Shown one piece after another: positions 35,170 to 46,845 of a stretch of 64,000 nucleotides of DNA. The stretch covers positions 64,580,410 through 64,644,409 of the forward strand of contig NC_089495.1 in assembly GCF_036850765.1 (NCBI RefSeq), read 5' to 3'. The notes under the pieces were generated by a model. The model saw nothing but the letters and a program-made list of their open reading frames with translations, was not told the DNA's origin and searched no databases. Both the position numbers and the translations under genes were made by a program. Positions within the stretch are counted from its first letter, which is position 1; each line of letters opens with the position of its first letter. The stretch comes from Saccopteryx bilineata. Taxonomy: Eukaryota > Chordata > Mammalia > Chiroptera > Emballonuridae.

Positions 35170-35795
35170 AGTAGAAAGTAGTAGAAATTTGTTAATAAAA
35201 CTTCAAGAACACAAAATTAAAATGAAACTACCTTATAATCTAACAATCCCATTTCTGGTTAAATATGTGAAGGAAGTGAAATTATTATCTCAAAGTGATA
35301 CCTGCATTCTTATGTTTCATGTTCATTGCATCATTATTCATATTAGTCAGGACTTATGAATAACCTAAGTATTGATGTGTGAGATGATAAATAAAATGTT
35401 ATATACATAAGGTTATATACATTAAAAATGAAACTCACAGAAACAGAGTAAAACTCTAATTTCCAGAAGTTGGAGAAGAGGGATGTGAGAAATGGGGAGA
35501 TTGGTCAAAGGGTAGATACTTTGTTGTAAGGTGAATAAATTCTGAGTATCTAATGTATAGCATAGTGACTATAGTGTATAATATTGTATTATATACTTGA
35601 ACCTGGTAAGAGAATGATCTTAAGTATTCTTTCCCCACTCAAAAAGATGGTAACTATTTGAGGTGAAAAATGTGTTATTAACTTGATTATGGTAACTATT
35701 TTACTATGTATAACATACCAAAACATCACAGTGTTTGACAAATATACACAGCTTTTATTTGTCAATTATGTCTCAGTAATGCCGAGGAAAAAAAA
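35170..35795 (+). mobile_element. Old L1 (L1M-type) 3' end
   Basis: The end of ORF2 is recognisable but decayed (CTTATAATCTAACAATCCCA; translates like the 'YDLAIPFL' block), followed by the L1M 3' UTR: GGTCAAAGGGTAGATACTTT, ATAGCATAGTGACTATAGTG and GATTATGGTAACTATTTTAC, TTTATTTGTCAATTATG. No intact frame remains. Confidence 0.85.
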
Positions 35796-35980
35796 TTTAA
35801 CAAATAGTATTAAATCTCAAAAGATGTCATAAAAAGCAATTTTGATACAAGAAAATACATGAAAATTATAGTGGAAACCAGATTAAGAAAAATTAAGTTA
35901 AAGCACAAAAGGAAGAGGTACTTGGATTAATCGTGAAAGGTTGATCTTTTACACACCTTATAAAAACATATACAAACAAG

Positions 35981-36890
35981 CAGTGGTGAGATTCAAATGA
36001 TTTAACACCCAGTTTTCTACTCTAATTACCATTTTAAGTATAAAAAATACTTAAAGGTATTTTATTATTTCATGCATTTAATACTTAAATAAAAACGATA
36101 AAAGAAATACACAAAATTAGATTATGTTCTAAGAAAGAGTTTTAAAATATTAATGAGGCCCTGGCCATTGGCTCAGTGGTAGAGCATTGGCTTAGCATGT
36201 GAATGTCCCAGGTTTGATTTCTAGTCAGGGTACACAGGAGAAGCAACCATCTACTTCTCCAACCTCCCTTTTTACCCTCTCTCATTATATCTAGCTCTTC
36301 CCCTCTGGCAGCCAGCCAGGGCTCAATTAGAGCAAGTTGGCTCCCTAGCGCTGAGGATGGCTCCATGGCCTCACCTCAGGCACTAAAAGAGCTCAGTTGT
36401 TGAGGAGCAAAGCATTGGTCCTATATGGGCAGTGCACTCCCCTATTGGGGGCTTGTTGGATGGATCTTGGTAGGGGCATATATGGGAGTCTGTCTTTCTG
36501 CCTCCCATTTCTCACTTAAGAAAAACTAAAAATAATAATAATAATAATAATAATTAAAAAATACAAAATAATACCTGACAGAAAACAATGAAACTTTTAT
36601 TTAAGATATTTCCATATAGCCTCTTGTTTGGCATCCTTACTTGCAAATATTTTTTATCTGTGGATGGAATGGACACTACTAAGTGCTTAGAATGCACTGT
36701 TTGCAGATGAATGTTAAAAAAAGAGAAAGGAATGTAAATTTGTGATTTCCATATTGGGCACTGCCCAGGCACCCGCCTTAGAGAGAATCCTAAAAACAAG
36801 TGCCATTTTAACAACCGGTTTACCAATCTGAACAAAAAATTAGGTATGAGTTCTGCCAAACCATGGCGAAACAGTTGAATCCCACCACTG
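35981..36890. mobile_element. hAT-type MITE, split by a SINE
   Basis: The left end CAGTGGTGAGATTCAAATGA and, read on the minus strand, the right end CAGTGGTGGGATTCAACTGT are inverted repeats. An exact 8-bp duplication CAAACAAG (35973-35980 and 36891-36898) identifies hAT. Without the nested SINE (36157-36560) the element is ~500 bp and has no coding capacity. A second copy of the same family is at 52806-53317. Confidence 0.9.
36157..36560 (+). mobile_element. Type I bat SINE nested in hAT MITE
   Basis: The head GGCCCTGGCCATTGGCTCAG, the B box region GGTTTGATTTCTAGTCAGGG and the long body with CTTGTTGGATGGATCTTGG are present; the tail is an (AAT)n repeat. Divergence suggests middle age. Confidence 0.88.
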
Positions 36891-37109
36891 CAAACAAGTG
36901 GGAGTTTGGGAGACAAAGGATTGAATGAGGAATAAAAATTAAACAATAACAATGAAAAAGAAAATAAAGATAATTAAATTTCAATCCTAAATTGAAAGGA
37001 ATTCTACAAAACACCTTACTAGTAACATTTGAAACTACCAAGGGCATCTTTTGAGATTTTAGCTAAATTACTCCATGGTATTGCTACCTCAGCATCAATT
37101 TTGTTTGGC

Positions 37110-38170
37110 CTAGCTTCTTTTTTTTTAATTTTATTTTGAAAATTAGATTTAACAGGGTGACATTGATCAATAAGAGTACATTGGTTTCAGGTAAACATTC
37201 CTATAGCTTTGAACTGTTTATTATGTTTTATACCCATCACCCAAAATCAAATCATTTTCTGTCACCTTTTATTTGTCCTTCTTTATCCCCTCCCACACCC
37301 CCCCTCACATTCCCCTCACCCATGGCCCCTCTCCCTGGAACCACTTTTATCTCCGTCCATGACTTTCAGTTTTATATCCCACCTATGTGTGAAATCATGC
37401 AGTTTATAGCTTTTTCTCATTTACTAATTTCACTGAGTATAGTGTTCTCAAGGTCCATTCATATTGTCATAAATGGCACTACGTCATCATTTCTTATGGC
37501 TGAGAAGTAATCCATTGTACACACATACCATATCTTCTTTGTCCAATCCTCTATTTAGGGACACTTTGGTTGTTTCCATGTCTTGGCTACTGTAAATAAT
37601 ACTGCAATGAACTTGGAGGTGCATGTGTTTTTATGTACCAATGTTTTGAGTTTTTAGAGTATATACCCAGTAGAGGGATTGCTGAGTCATATGGTAGTTC
37701 TAGTCTTAAATTTTTGAAGAACGACTAACCATACTTTCTTTCATAATGACTGTACTAATTTGCATTCCCAGTAGCAGTGAATGTGATTCTTTTTTCTCCA
37801 CAGCCTCTCCAACACTTGTTATTACCTGCCTTGTTGATAATAGCCAATCTAACATGTGTGAGGTGGTATCTCATTGTAGTTTTGATTTGCATTTCTCGAT
37901 TAGCTAGTGAAGATGAGCATCTTTTTATATACCTGTTGGCCATTTGGATGTCCTCTTGGGAGAAGCACCTGTTCAGGTCTTTTCCTCCTTTTTAAATTAG
38001 ATTGTTAGCTTATTTGTTACTGAGCTTTGTCAGTTCTTTATGTATTTTGGATATTAACCCCTTATCAGAGTAGTTGTTTGCAAATAGCATCTCCCATTTA
38101 GTTGGCTGCTTATTTGTTTTGTTGTCAGTTTCTTTTGTTCTGCAAGCTTTTTCATATAGTCTAAATGTTC
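37110..38170 (-). mobile_element. L1 3' half, antisense, 5'-truncated
   Basis: On the minus strand this holds the C-terminal part of ORF2 and a 3' UTR with a T-run tail at 37110-37130. ORF2 blocks are visible: [20 protein letters not shown] (near 37943) and, further on, 'CWRGCGEK' sequence, the [16 protein letters not shown] block near 37670, and [15 protein letters not shown] sequence near 37500. Frameshifts and stops are present, so it is older than the 1-911 copy. Confidence 0.9.
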
Positions 38171-39152
38171 ACCTTCAGCAATAGAATATAACTTACAGCT
38201 GGGCAAATAATCTCCCAGCTCAACAGTGAACTTCCTATTAAACATTATTGATATACGCAGCAAATTATACAATTTCTGAGTCACAGCCTTTAAACTTTTT
38301 ATTTCCCATCAGGATAAGAAATGTTTAAGAAAGAATATACTACATTATTAAATATTACAAATTAATTAAATTATTTTAATAATATATTATTAAAATATTT
38401 TTATTTAATTTTTATAGAAATATAATTTGAACCAAATGTTTTGGACATTCTGAAATACACTTGATAAATATAATTATTTTATCTTCACTATACTATGTAA
38501 TATTCACTTATAATCATATTTTGTAATTGAGAAAATTGAAATTTAAGAAGTAATTTTTCAAAACCTAAAGTTATTGCATAGCATAAATGACAAAGTTCAC
38601 ATGCAAAACCACTCCATGTCACTTCAAAATCTAGAATTTAATGTATATTTTACAAAATTATTTATTTTCAAGAAAAAAGTCATGTTAAAAATGGAAAATA
38701 ATCAGTGAATGGCAAAAAGAAAATGCTTACAATCAACTTCAGTGATTATTTTGCTGATTCAATTCTATGCAGAAAATTATATGCTTAGGCCTAATCGTTC
38801 ATTTTATGCTGAAGCAAGGAGAAAAAAGAAGGGAATGCCAAACTGTCAAGATTTAAGCTGTGCAGTTTAATGTAATTTTTTCTTATAGCATGAAGCTGTG
38901 AAATTAAGTATGAGAACACTATGCGTAAGGCACATTACATAAAAATAATTGATGCACAAGAAACTTAAGAAACATTCAATGTAATTAGTTATTGATCTAA
39001 TTTTATCTTAATTAGAATGTAAGTCAACTAATTAAATGTTTTTCACTAGACAAAAATCTAAACCTCATAGAAGTTTAAAAATTATAAAATTTCTTTGAGG
39101 CCTGAGTTTGCATTGATAGAGTAGATATTAATTTTTATTCAAATATGACATT
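38171..39152. other. Unassigned AT-rich sequence
   Basis: No gene or repeat recognised. Confidence 0.45.
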
Positions 39153-39167
39153 AAAAGATTAAGATAC

Positions 39168-39411
39168 GCCTGACCTGTGGTGGCACAGTGGATAAAGCGT
39201 CGACCTGGAAATGCTGAGGTTGCCGGTTCGAAACCCTGGGCTTGTCTGGTCAAGGCACATATGGGAGTTGATGCTTCCAGCTCCTCCCACCTTCTCTCTC
39301 TCTCTCTGTCTCTCTCTCCTCTCTCTCCCTCTCTGTCTCTCTCTCCTCTCTAAAAATGAATAAATAAAATTTAAGAAAAAAAAAGAATAGTCATAATGCT
39401 AATTAAAAAAA
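39168..39411 (+). mobile_element. Type II bat SINE
   Basis: GCCTGACCTGTGGTGGCACA, GGTTCGAAACCC (B box) and GGTCAAGGCACATATGGGAG, then a CT-rich body and an AAAAATGAATAAATAAAA tail. The exact duplication AAAAGATTAAGATAC (39153-39167 and 39412-39426) makes it a young copy. Confidence 0.94.
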
Positions 39412-39426
39412 AAAAGATTAAGATAC

Positions 39427-40456
39427 AATTGCTCTTTCTAACAGCAGTGATTCCATTTTGCAAACACATTTTTACCGGGCAGAATAAGCATAAAGTACTG
39501 ATGGTAGAATCTGTGTCTGGTAATTAAGAGTAAACTAAAGTCTCTGATAGGTGTCACACACAATAAAATGTTGAGAAAGCAGAGTTTTCAGTGGAGTTTT
39601 AAATGCAGTAATCTAATTGAATGTTTTCATTGTAAATGAGATTGCTATTAACTTCTATTCAAATTCTTGAAACGTATTTTAATTAAAGAAAAGTTGTACC
39701 AGAAAACGATAGGGTTTTCTGGTACAAAAACCCTATACCAGAAAGTATAGGGTTACCAAGTAGAAAGTATCTGATAAGTTGTTTCCTAGGGTATGTTAGA
39801 GTTAAGATAATACTACTGTTGTAGAAATGTGCTAAGCAAAACATTAAGAACATAATATTATTCCCCCTTTTTCTTTTTCTTCTCTACTATATTATTATTA
39901 TGTACTTTATATCATTTAAATGTTAACATCAATAATGTCTTTCTTTTTTAAATATACATTAAGACAAAATATGAAAATATCATAAAATGAACAAATGATG
40001 AAGGTGGTCTTTTCTGCTTAGTGATGAAGAAATCAATATTACTTGTATAAATAAGTCCTTAAAAAAGTTTTGAACCACAAATTTTCTTATTTTTAATATG
40101 TTATGTGTAGCACCTTAATTTTGACACTTTAAAAAATGCTCTATTTTTTGTCACTTAGTATCTAAATGAAACATATAAGAAAACTTGTTTAGATTGAAAT
40201 AGATTGAAACTTATTTACCAAAGTGATATAATATAATGTCTATACAGTAACTTATGAAAAAATAATATATTTTTCTTTAAAAAATAAACACAGAATTTAA
40301 ACAAAATATGAAGTGTTTTATTTTATTAACTATTTATTAAATTACATTTTAAAATACTCCTCTAAACAACAGCAGTTATAAAAAAATGTTTATTATTCTT
40401 ATCTTTAAGATGTGTAAAATCTAGCAAAAGAAAAAAATATATAATTGACTGAAATC
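39427..40456. other. Unassigned sequence with a double hairpin
   Basis: AT-rich with no gene. At 39696-39754 two perfect stems lie next to each other: a 12-bp stem (39696-39707 with 39714-39725) and a 9-bp stem (39729-39737 with 39746-39754). The loop/stem units also form a direct repeat (TACCAGAAA.. GATAGGGTT). Confidence 0.55.
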
Positions 40457-40475
40457 TAACATTAAAATATGTTAG

Positions 40476-40803
40476 ATTTGTGTGTGTGTGTGTGTGTGTT
40501 ACAGAGACACAGAGAGACAGAATGAGGGACAGACAGGAACAGACTGAAAGGAAGAGAGAAGCATCAATTCTCCATTGCAGCACCTTAGTTGTTCATTGAT
40601 TGCTTTCTCATATGTGCCTTGACTGGGGGCTACAGCAGACCAGACCAAGTGCCCTTTGCTCAAGCCAGCAACCTTGGGCTCAAGCTGGTGAGCCTTGCTC
40701 AAACCAGATGAGCCTATGGTCTAGCTGTTGACCTCAGGTTTCAAATCTGGGTACTCCGTGTCCCAGTCTGACACTGTATCCACTGCACCAGTGCCTGGTC
40801 AGC
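40476..40803 (-). mobile_element. Type III bat SINE, antisense
   Basis: On the minus strand from 40803 the head is GCTGACCAGGCACTGGTGCA; further on the body has CAAGGGCACTTGGTCTGG and the CT-rich end with (AC)n expansion at 40479-40499. Duplication CTAACATTAAAATATGTTAG at the left and CAACATCAAAATATGTAAG at the right is imperfect. Confidence 0.88.
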
Positions 40804-40909
40804 CCAACATCAAAATATGTAAGGCAAGAATTAACAAACTCTAACACAAGAGATGAACCAATAAAGTGTATCTAAGGAACTTAGTAAAAGCTTCACAGAA
40901 GTAACATTT

Positions 40910-41072
40910 TTTTTAAAGATTTTATTTATTCATTATAGAGAGGGGAGGGGGGGGGAAGAGCAGGAAGCATCAACTCCCTTATGTGCCTTAACCAGGTAAG
41001 CCCAGAGTTTTGAACTGGCAACCTCAGCGTTTTCAGGTTGACGCTTTATCCACTGCGCCACCACAGGTCAGG
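40910..41072 (-). mobile_element. Type II bat SINE, antisense
   Basis: The minus strand from 41072 reads GCCTGACCTGTGGTGGCGCA, then the usual order to the tail TTTAAAAAAA. The duplication CAGAAGTAACATTT is exact (40896-40909 and 41073-41086). The CT tract is short and CCCC-rich. Confidence 0.93.
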
Positions 41073-41241
41073 CAGAAGTAACATTTGAACTGAGTGTTGA
41101 AAAAATATGTTAATATATAAACAAGACAATAAAGGAAAAGAAATAAGTAGTTCATTTGTTGCTAAACTGAATACTAAAGAGTCTTATAGTTTATCATGGG
41201 ATTAGTGTAGCAAAGAGGAGACATAAAAAGATACATGATAG

Positions 41242-41453
41242 GCCTGACCTGTGGTGGCGCAGTGAATAAAGCGTCGACCTGGAAATGCTGAGGTCACCGG
41301 TTCGAAACCCTGGGCTTGCCTGGTCAAGGCACATATGGGAGTTGATGCTTCCAGCTCCTCCCCCCTTTCTCTCTCTCCTCTCTGTCTCTCTCCCTCTCTC
41401 TCTCCTCTCTAAAAATGAATAAATAAAATTAATAATAACAACATTATAAATAA
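41242..41453 (+). mobile_element. Type II bat SINE
   Basis: This is one of the best-preserved type II copies (GCCTGACCTGTGGTGGCGCA; GGTTCGAAACCC B box). The exact 17-bp duplication AAAAAGATACATGATAG lies at 41225-41241 and 41454-41470. Confidence 0.95.
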
Positions 41454-41470
41454 AAAAAGATACATGATAG

Positions 41471-41796
41471 AAAAAATAACTTGGTAGCACTTGTGTTATT
41501 ATGATAAAGAATTATAATCTGCCCTATTAATTAAAAGTTTTTAAATTATTAGCATGCTATTTGAATTAAATACTAATGGATCTCCACTATTTATGATAGA
41601 TAAAAATTTTCTAAGAAAGCTACTCAGACCTTATAAAAAATGTTTGGATATAACTATCAATAATAATAAAAATAGCCTAAAATTCTTATTTGTTAATCTT
41701 TTCACAGAATAGGCAGATAGAGAGATAAATATAAATATATATTTTAACTAAGTCTCATACTTTACATTTTGATACTTGTTAAAGTATCTTATAATA
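41471..41796. other. Unassigned AT-rich sequence
   Basis: Nothing recognised up to the TA target site of the Tigger element (41797-41798). Confidence 0.45.
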
Positions 41797-41798
41797 TA

Positions 41799-44335
41799 CA
41801 GTGGTACCTTGAGATACAAGTTTAATTCATTCTGTAACTGAGTTTGTAAGTCAGTCAACTTGTATATCAAATTTCTTCCATTTAAAATAACAGAAATAGA
41901 TTTAATTCATTCCAGCCCTGTGAAACATCCCCAAACCATCCTAAATTATGAAGAAAGACATGTTTTTAATTAAGAAACACACATGTATACTTTACCAATG
42001 CATAAAAAAATATATGAAATAAAAGAAAAAAGTGTTATTTAGTTTTGAATTCTTACCTTGGAGACAGATGAGTGCGGCTAAAGGAGGTGAATGGCAGAGG
42101 AGGAGAGAGGGAGGAAGAGATGCAGGCACTGTAGACACGTAAACTAAAACTGCACTTTCTTAACACTAAATGTAAACTAAAACTGCATTTTCTTTACTTT
42201 AAACAAAACTAGAACTGCACTTTCTTAACTTAAAATAAAAAACTTAGTTGTAAAAAATGCACTTTCTTAACTTTAAATTTAACTTAAGCTTAACATTATG
42301 TATTTTTTATTTAATCATCACCTGTTTTTGCCTTTTTGGCTGCACTTTCAGCATGTTTAGTTGTAAATCTTTTGAATAAAAATCTATCCAAAGAGGTTTG
42401 CTTTTGCCTGCCTTTTAAAATGTTACGGAAATGTGACAAACAAGTGTCATTAAAAAGTGCTGAAGCACGACCAGTTCAAACTTTTTCTGGTGTTTCTTTT
42501 CAATGAAACTTGAAAGCTTCTCCCACATTGCCAGCATGTCTTTAATTTCACTTGTAGAAATCACTTCCTCTGACTCTACCTCCTCCTCACTACTAATCTC
42601 TTGCAGAAGCTCAGTATGCTGCATCATCTGTAGCTCCTTCAACTCCTCAGTTGAGAGTTCCTCCTTGTGTTCCTCGATGAGCTCGTTTACATCACCCTCA
42701 TCTACCTCCAGACCCATCGACTTTCCGAGGGACACAATCTCCTCCAACGGTTCTACCTTGGTCTTGGTCTCTGGTTCAAATCCTTCGAAGTCCCTGTCTG
42801 CAACAACATCAGGCCATAACTTTTTCCATGCCAAGTTCAAGGTTCTTCTTGTAACCTGTTGCCATTCCAAGTCAATAATGCGTAAACATATTACGATGTT
42901 GTAGTGATCTTTCCAAAATTCTCAAAGGGTTAGATTTGTATTTTCAGTCACCTCAAAGCAGCGGCAGAACAAGTGCTTTGTGTAGAGCTATTTAAAGTTG
43001 GAAATGACCTGCTGATCCATAGGTTGCAAGATTGAAGTCGTGTTGGGTGGGAGGTAGAGGATTTTCACAAATTTGAACTCATTGAGAATGTTTACTTCAA
43101 GATCAGGCAGATGGGCTAGAGCATTTTTAAGGATTAGTAATGCTTTCATTTGGAGTTTATTTTCTTGAAGATATTTCCTCACTGCAGGACCAAAAACGAG
43201 ATTTACTCATTCAATAAAAAAGTGCCGCGTAACCAATGCCCTAGCATTTGTGAGCCACATAAGCTGCAGCTTTTCTTTAAAAATCTTGTGAGTCTTAAAG
43301 GCTCGAGGATTTTCAGAATGATACACTAACAGTGGCTTTACTTTACAGCCACCGCTAGCATTTGCACACAATGTAAGGATCAGACAGTCCTTCATGGGTT
43401 TATGGCCTGGCAGCTTCTTCTCCTCTGCAGTAATGTAAATCTTCCAGGGCATTTTTTTCCAAAACAATCCTGTTTCGTCACAGTTGAACACTTGTTGGGG
43501 GATGTAGCCTTCGTTTGCGATAAGTGCAGCAAAACGTGAGATGTATTCCTCAGCTGCCTTAACGTCAGCACTCATGGCTTCACCATGCCTCACCACTGAG
43601 TAGATGCCAGATCTCTTCTTGAAATTTTCAAACCAGCCGTGACTTGCCTTAAATGTATCTTCTGTTGCTTCTTTTGAGATTGATGGTTCTTTCTTCTTCA
43701 AGATGCCATAAATAATAGGTGCCTTGTTGCATATTACAGTCTCCTTCACTGTATCTTCTGCCAGCTCTTTCTCTATCACCCACACCAGCAGAAGCTTCTC
43801 CATTTCTTCATGGATATTTGTCCTTAATTGGGAAAGAATTGTAGTTCTTTGCACTGGACTTGCACTTTGGATGGCATCTTTTTGTTTAAGAATGATACAA
43901 ATTGTAAATGTATTGCGGTCGTACAGTCTTGCCAGTTCAATTACTGATACACCACGCTCATGTTTTTCTATTATTTCTTGCTTTACTTCTATTGACTTCA
44001 TTCTCTTCCTCTTCTCACCACTGTCCTTTACACTCACTTTCTTCAGCCCCTTGATAGCACACAAAAAAAGTTAGTAAAAAATGCAAAAATAATGCAAGAA
44101 CGAGTACAGCGCACAAGATTTGACTTGATTCTGCAGGTAACGTGAGAAAGAAAGAGATGCTGGTGTTGTGCTGCCAATACTAGAACTGTGCGCCAACATG
44201 CCAACTAGTGGCAGCTTCTTGAATCACGATTCATATCTCAGAATTTTCTTGGATCTTGAACAAAAATACGGACTGAGTCGCAGCTCGTATCTTAAAATTC
44301 ATATGTTGGTTTGTTTGTATCTCAAGGTACCACTG
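41799..44335 (-). mobile_element. Tigger-type (Tc1/mariner) DNA transposon, complete ends
   Basis: The element starts CAGTGGTACCTTGAGATACA and ends GTATCTCAAGGTACCACTG; these are inverted repeats. TA dinucleotides at 41797-41798 and 44336-44337 are the target duplication of Tc1/mariner elements. The length is 2,537 bp, near the expected full length of Tigger elements. No other element has inserted into it. The transposase runs on the minus strand. Confidence 0.95.
42415..44064 (-). pseudogene. Tigger transposase (CENP-B/jerky-like), three nonsense stops, no frameshift
   Basis: This would be a transposase that binds the inverted repeats in the nucleus and cuts with a DDE/D domain. The segment 44064-42415 is one frame of 550 codons. 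The N-terminus (EKRKRMKSIEVKQEIIEKHERGVSVIELARLYDRNTFTIC) is a psq-type helix-turn-helix. The second, CENP-B-type HTH carries LLLVWVIEKELAEDTV, and FKASHGWFENFKKRSGI is its characteristic end. The catalytic region has FNCDETGLFWKKMP, then CANASGGCKVKPLLVYHSENPRAFK, and LPPNTTSILQPMDQQVISNFK. An acidic C-terminal region (EELSTEELKELQ; EISSEEEVESEE) follows, as in the family. In-frame stops are at 43207-43209 (TGA), 42988-42990 (TAG) and 42922-42924 (TGA). The 44064 start is a TTG; the first ATG is at codon 22, so the original start is probably also lost. The stops rule out a full-length product; it is not the host TIGD gene because the transposon ends are intact. Confidence 0.88.
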
Positions 44336-44337
44336 TA

Positions 44338-44844
44338 AATACCTTTCTATTAGTTAATATATTCAAACCAGTTCTTGATTTTGCTGAATAGAATAAAATA
44401 TTATCTGTTTTTACTTTATGTATATAAAATGTTTTAAAGTATTTGTCAGCCAACAGACACATCTATATCTAATCAGACATGCAGTGAAAATCTTGAGAAA
44501 GAAAGACCATCTTGTTAAATATCCAGTAGAACATGATGCAATACAAATGTGGGCCTCAAGAAAATAATTAAGATACAAATATTAACATTTGCTTTTCTTT
44601 TCTTAAGCAACAACATTAGTCTGCCTGCTCATACTACTTTTCTTTCACTCTGACAGAATTGGTGATTAATGCCAATCTGCATATATTTGTCACATAATTA
44701 TAAAGCTAAATTTTTTCTCCTATAACTCTACTCCTTAGACTGCATTATTCTCATTTTGGACATAATTAAGTTTCTTCTTTACTACTTCAATTTGGCAAAA
44801 GTATGCCAAGTTCTAATTCTATTCAAGTTGAACTGTGTATGACA

Positions 44845-44883
<39 letters not shown>

Positions 44884-45115
44884 AATATATTAATATATAA
44901 AATTTTATATATAGATATATATATATAAAAGTGTATTCTACAATGTCATAGATTTCTCACTAGAAAAAAAGAAGTAAAAGATAATGACCTTTCTGAAATA
45001 TTTGTTCTTGTAATGGATGAATGCTTATTAGCATCAATTATCCCCCATGCATTCATAACAGAACCTCAATATTTTATTAACTATACAGAACTAACTTCCT
45101 ATAGTGAATATATAT
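44338..45115. other. Unassigned sequence with (TA)n
   Basis: AT-rich sequence without a gene. A (AT)n microsatellite covers about 44846-44880, followed by TATATA clusters to 44930. Confidence 0.5.
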
Positions 45116-45125
45116 CAATAAATTG

Positions 45126-45513
45126 ATTTTTTTGTTTTTTTTTGGGGGGGTTGTATTTTTCTGAAGCTGGAAACAGGGAGGCAGTCAGACAGACTCCCGC
45201 ATGCGCCCAACTGGGATCCACCCGGCATGCCCACCAGGGGGTGATGCTCTGCCCATCCGGGGTGTCGCTCTGTCGAGACCAGAGCCACTCTAGCGCCTGG
45301 AGCAGAGGCCAAGGAGCCATCCCCAGCGCCCGGGCCACCTTTTGCTCCAATGGAGCCTTGGCTGTGGAAGGGGAAGAGAGAGACAGAGAGGAAGGAGAGG
45401 GGGAGGGGTGGAGAAGCAGATGGGCGCTTCTCCTATGTGCCCTGGCTGGGAATCGAACCCAAGACTCCTGCACGCCAGGCCGATGCTCTACCACTGAGCC
45501 AACTGGCCAGGGC
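45126..45513 (-). mobile_element. Type I bat SINE, antisense, young
   Basis: On the minus strand GCCCTGGCCAGTTGGCTCAG starts at 45513 and GGTTCGATTCC is intact. The body is full-length; the reversed tail is T/G-rich at 45126-45150. Duplication CAATAAATTG (45116-45125 and 45514-45523) is exact. Confidence 0.94.
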
Positions 45514-45523
45514 CAATAAATTG

Positions 45524-45860
45524 TTTTCTTGCTGTTTCATTTGTCATTCCCTTTAGTTTTTATTGAGTATTATTTTTTAAGAATTATTTTAGAAATAATT
45601 ATGTACTTAGCTAATGTATATAAGACTTGCATTTTCTGTTCACAAAAAAATAGAGGATAAGAGATTAGAATGAAAATAAGATTAAACTGGTACACTATTT
45701 GCTTTTGTAAAACTGTTTGACCATTGGTAACTTTCTAGAATTACCTGGTTACTTGAGAATTATTATACAGTTAGGGTAATCAATAAGTTAGTTTGTAACT
45801 ACTACAGTTTAAAAAAAGTAGATATATGGCAAATTGCAGTTTTTCAATTACCTTTTCTGG
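45524..45860. other. Unassigned AT-rich sequence
   Basis: Nothing recognised up to the TA target site of the Tigger MITE. Confidence 0.45.
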
Positions 45861-45862
45861 TA

Positions 45863-46105
45863 CAGTGATACCTTGAGATAAGAACAGACCAATACACAAA
45901 TTTTTTTTAAGATACGAGCTGCGACTCAGTTCATATTTTTGTTCGAGATCCGAGCGCAATTCCGAGATACGAGTCGTGATTCGGGAAGCTGTCGCTAGTT
46001 GGCACATTGGCACATGGGTCCAATATCAGCAGTTTAATATAAGAGTTGACTGACTTATGAGCTCGGTTACAGTACGAATTAAATTCGTATCTCAAGGTAC
46101 CACTG
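45863..46105 (+). mobile_element. Tigger-derived MITE (243 bp)
   Basis: The ends CAGTGATACCTTGAGATA and GTATCTCAAGGTACCACTG are those of the Tigger at 41799-44335, with TA at 45861-45862 and 46106-46107. Roughly the first 165 bases align with the Tigger end that lies upstream of the transposase; the last ~60 align with the other end. It is an internal-deletion derivative with no coding part. Plus is set as the transposase-sense orientation. Confidence 0.93.
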
Positions 46106-46107
46106 TA

Positions 46108-46589
46108 TTTGAAAGCAATACTGCCTAATTCAAAGAGATCTTTTTAGGATTAAGATAACGTCTATAAAATATGTGGCATGACATAGAAGTATGTCAAGGA
46201 GACCCAATTGGAGTGGGTATCACATAAAGAAATGGGCTGAAATATGTGGAATCTAGTAAATATGATGTGATAGAAGTCATTTCAAAGTTGTTAAAGATAA
46301 AACATTTTCCAGATAAATGCTCTGCATTGTGCAATATATTTCCCTATAGCCTCATACAAGATCGGTAATAAGAAAAATATTAGAAAATATTTGCAATGTT
46401 GGAATTTTTTAACAAACATAATTAGGGACTAAATCTACCATTTTAGTACAAACTATATAGAAGAAAGAACACATGACAATTTAGAAATTTTGTTGGTGTT
46501 ATTTTTAGTTCAATATGTTTTTTTAAAATCTCTTCACCTGGACGACGTTTTTTTCCTGAATATCTTAAGTTCTATTTGATTGAGAGATA
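46108..46589. other. Unassigned sequence
   Basis: No gene or repeat recognised. Confidence 0.45.
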
Positions 46590-46845
46590 TTAAGTATATA
46601 ATATAATGGTCAAGCACATGGATCCTAAGACAGAATGCTTTGGTAGAAAAGGCAGATGTTGATTCTCAGCTATACCATTTGTTGTCATCCTTTGGCAATG
46701 CTGTACACTCCTCTTTATCTCAGTTTACTCACCTAAAAAGCTGGGATTATCTAATTAATGTTGTTTAGAGAATCAACTGTGCAAAAAATATTCATAAAGC
46801 TTTCAGAATAATTACTAGTACATATCAGGTATTCAATGTGAAGGA
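46590..46845 (+). repeat. MIR SINE fossil
   Basis: In order: AATGGTCAAGCACATGGATC (tRNA-like head), GATTCTCAGCTATACCATTT, CTCAGTTTACTCACCTAAAA (core) and the end part CATATCAGGTATTCAATG. This is the sense orientation of MIR with strong divergence. Confidence 0.85.

Noticed and set aside
42415..44064. A domesticated host TIGD/jerky gene
   Set aside because: Intact Tigger ends, TA duplications and three in-frame stops show a decayed transposon.
43724..44074. Plus-strand 116-codon frame over the Tigger transposase (also 42503-42904)
   Set aside because: It is the antisense shadow of the transposase gene, rich in Ser/Phe as expected from the complement of Glu/Lys codons.
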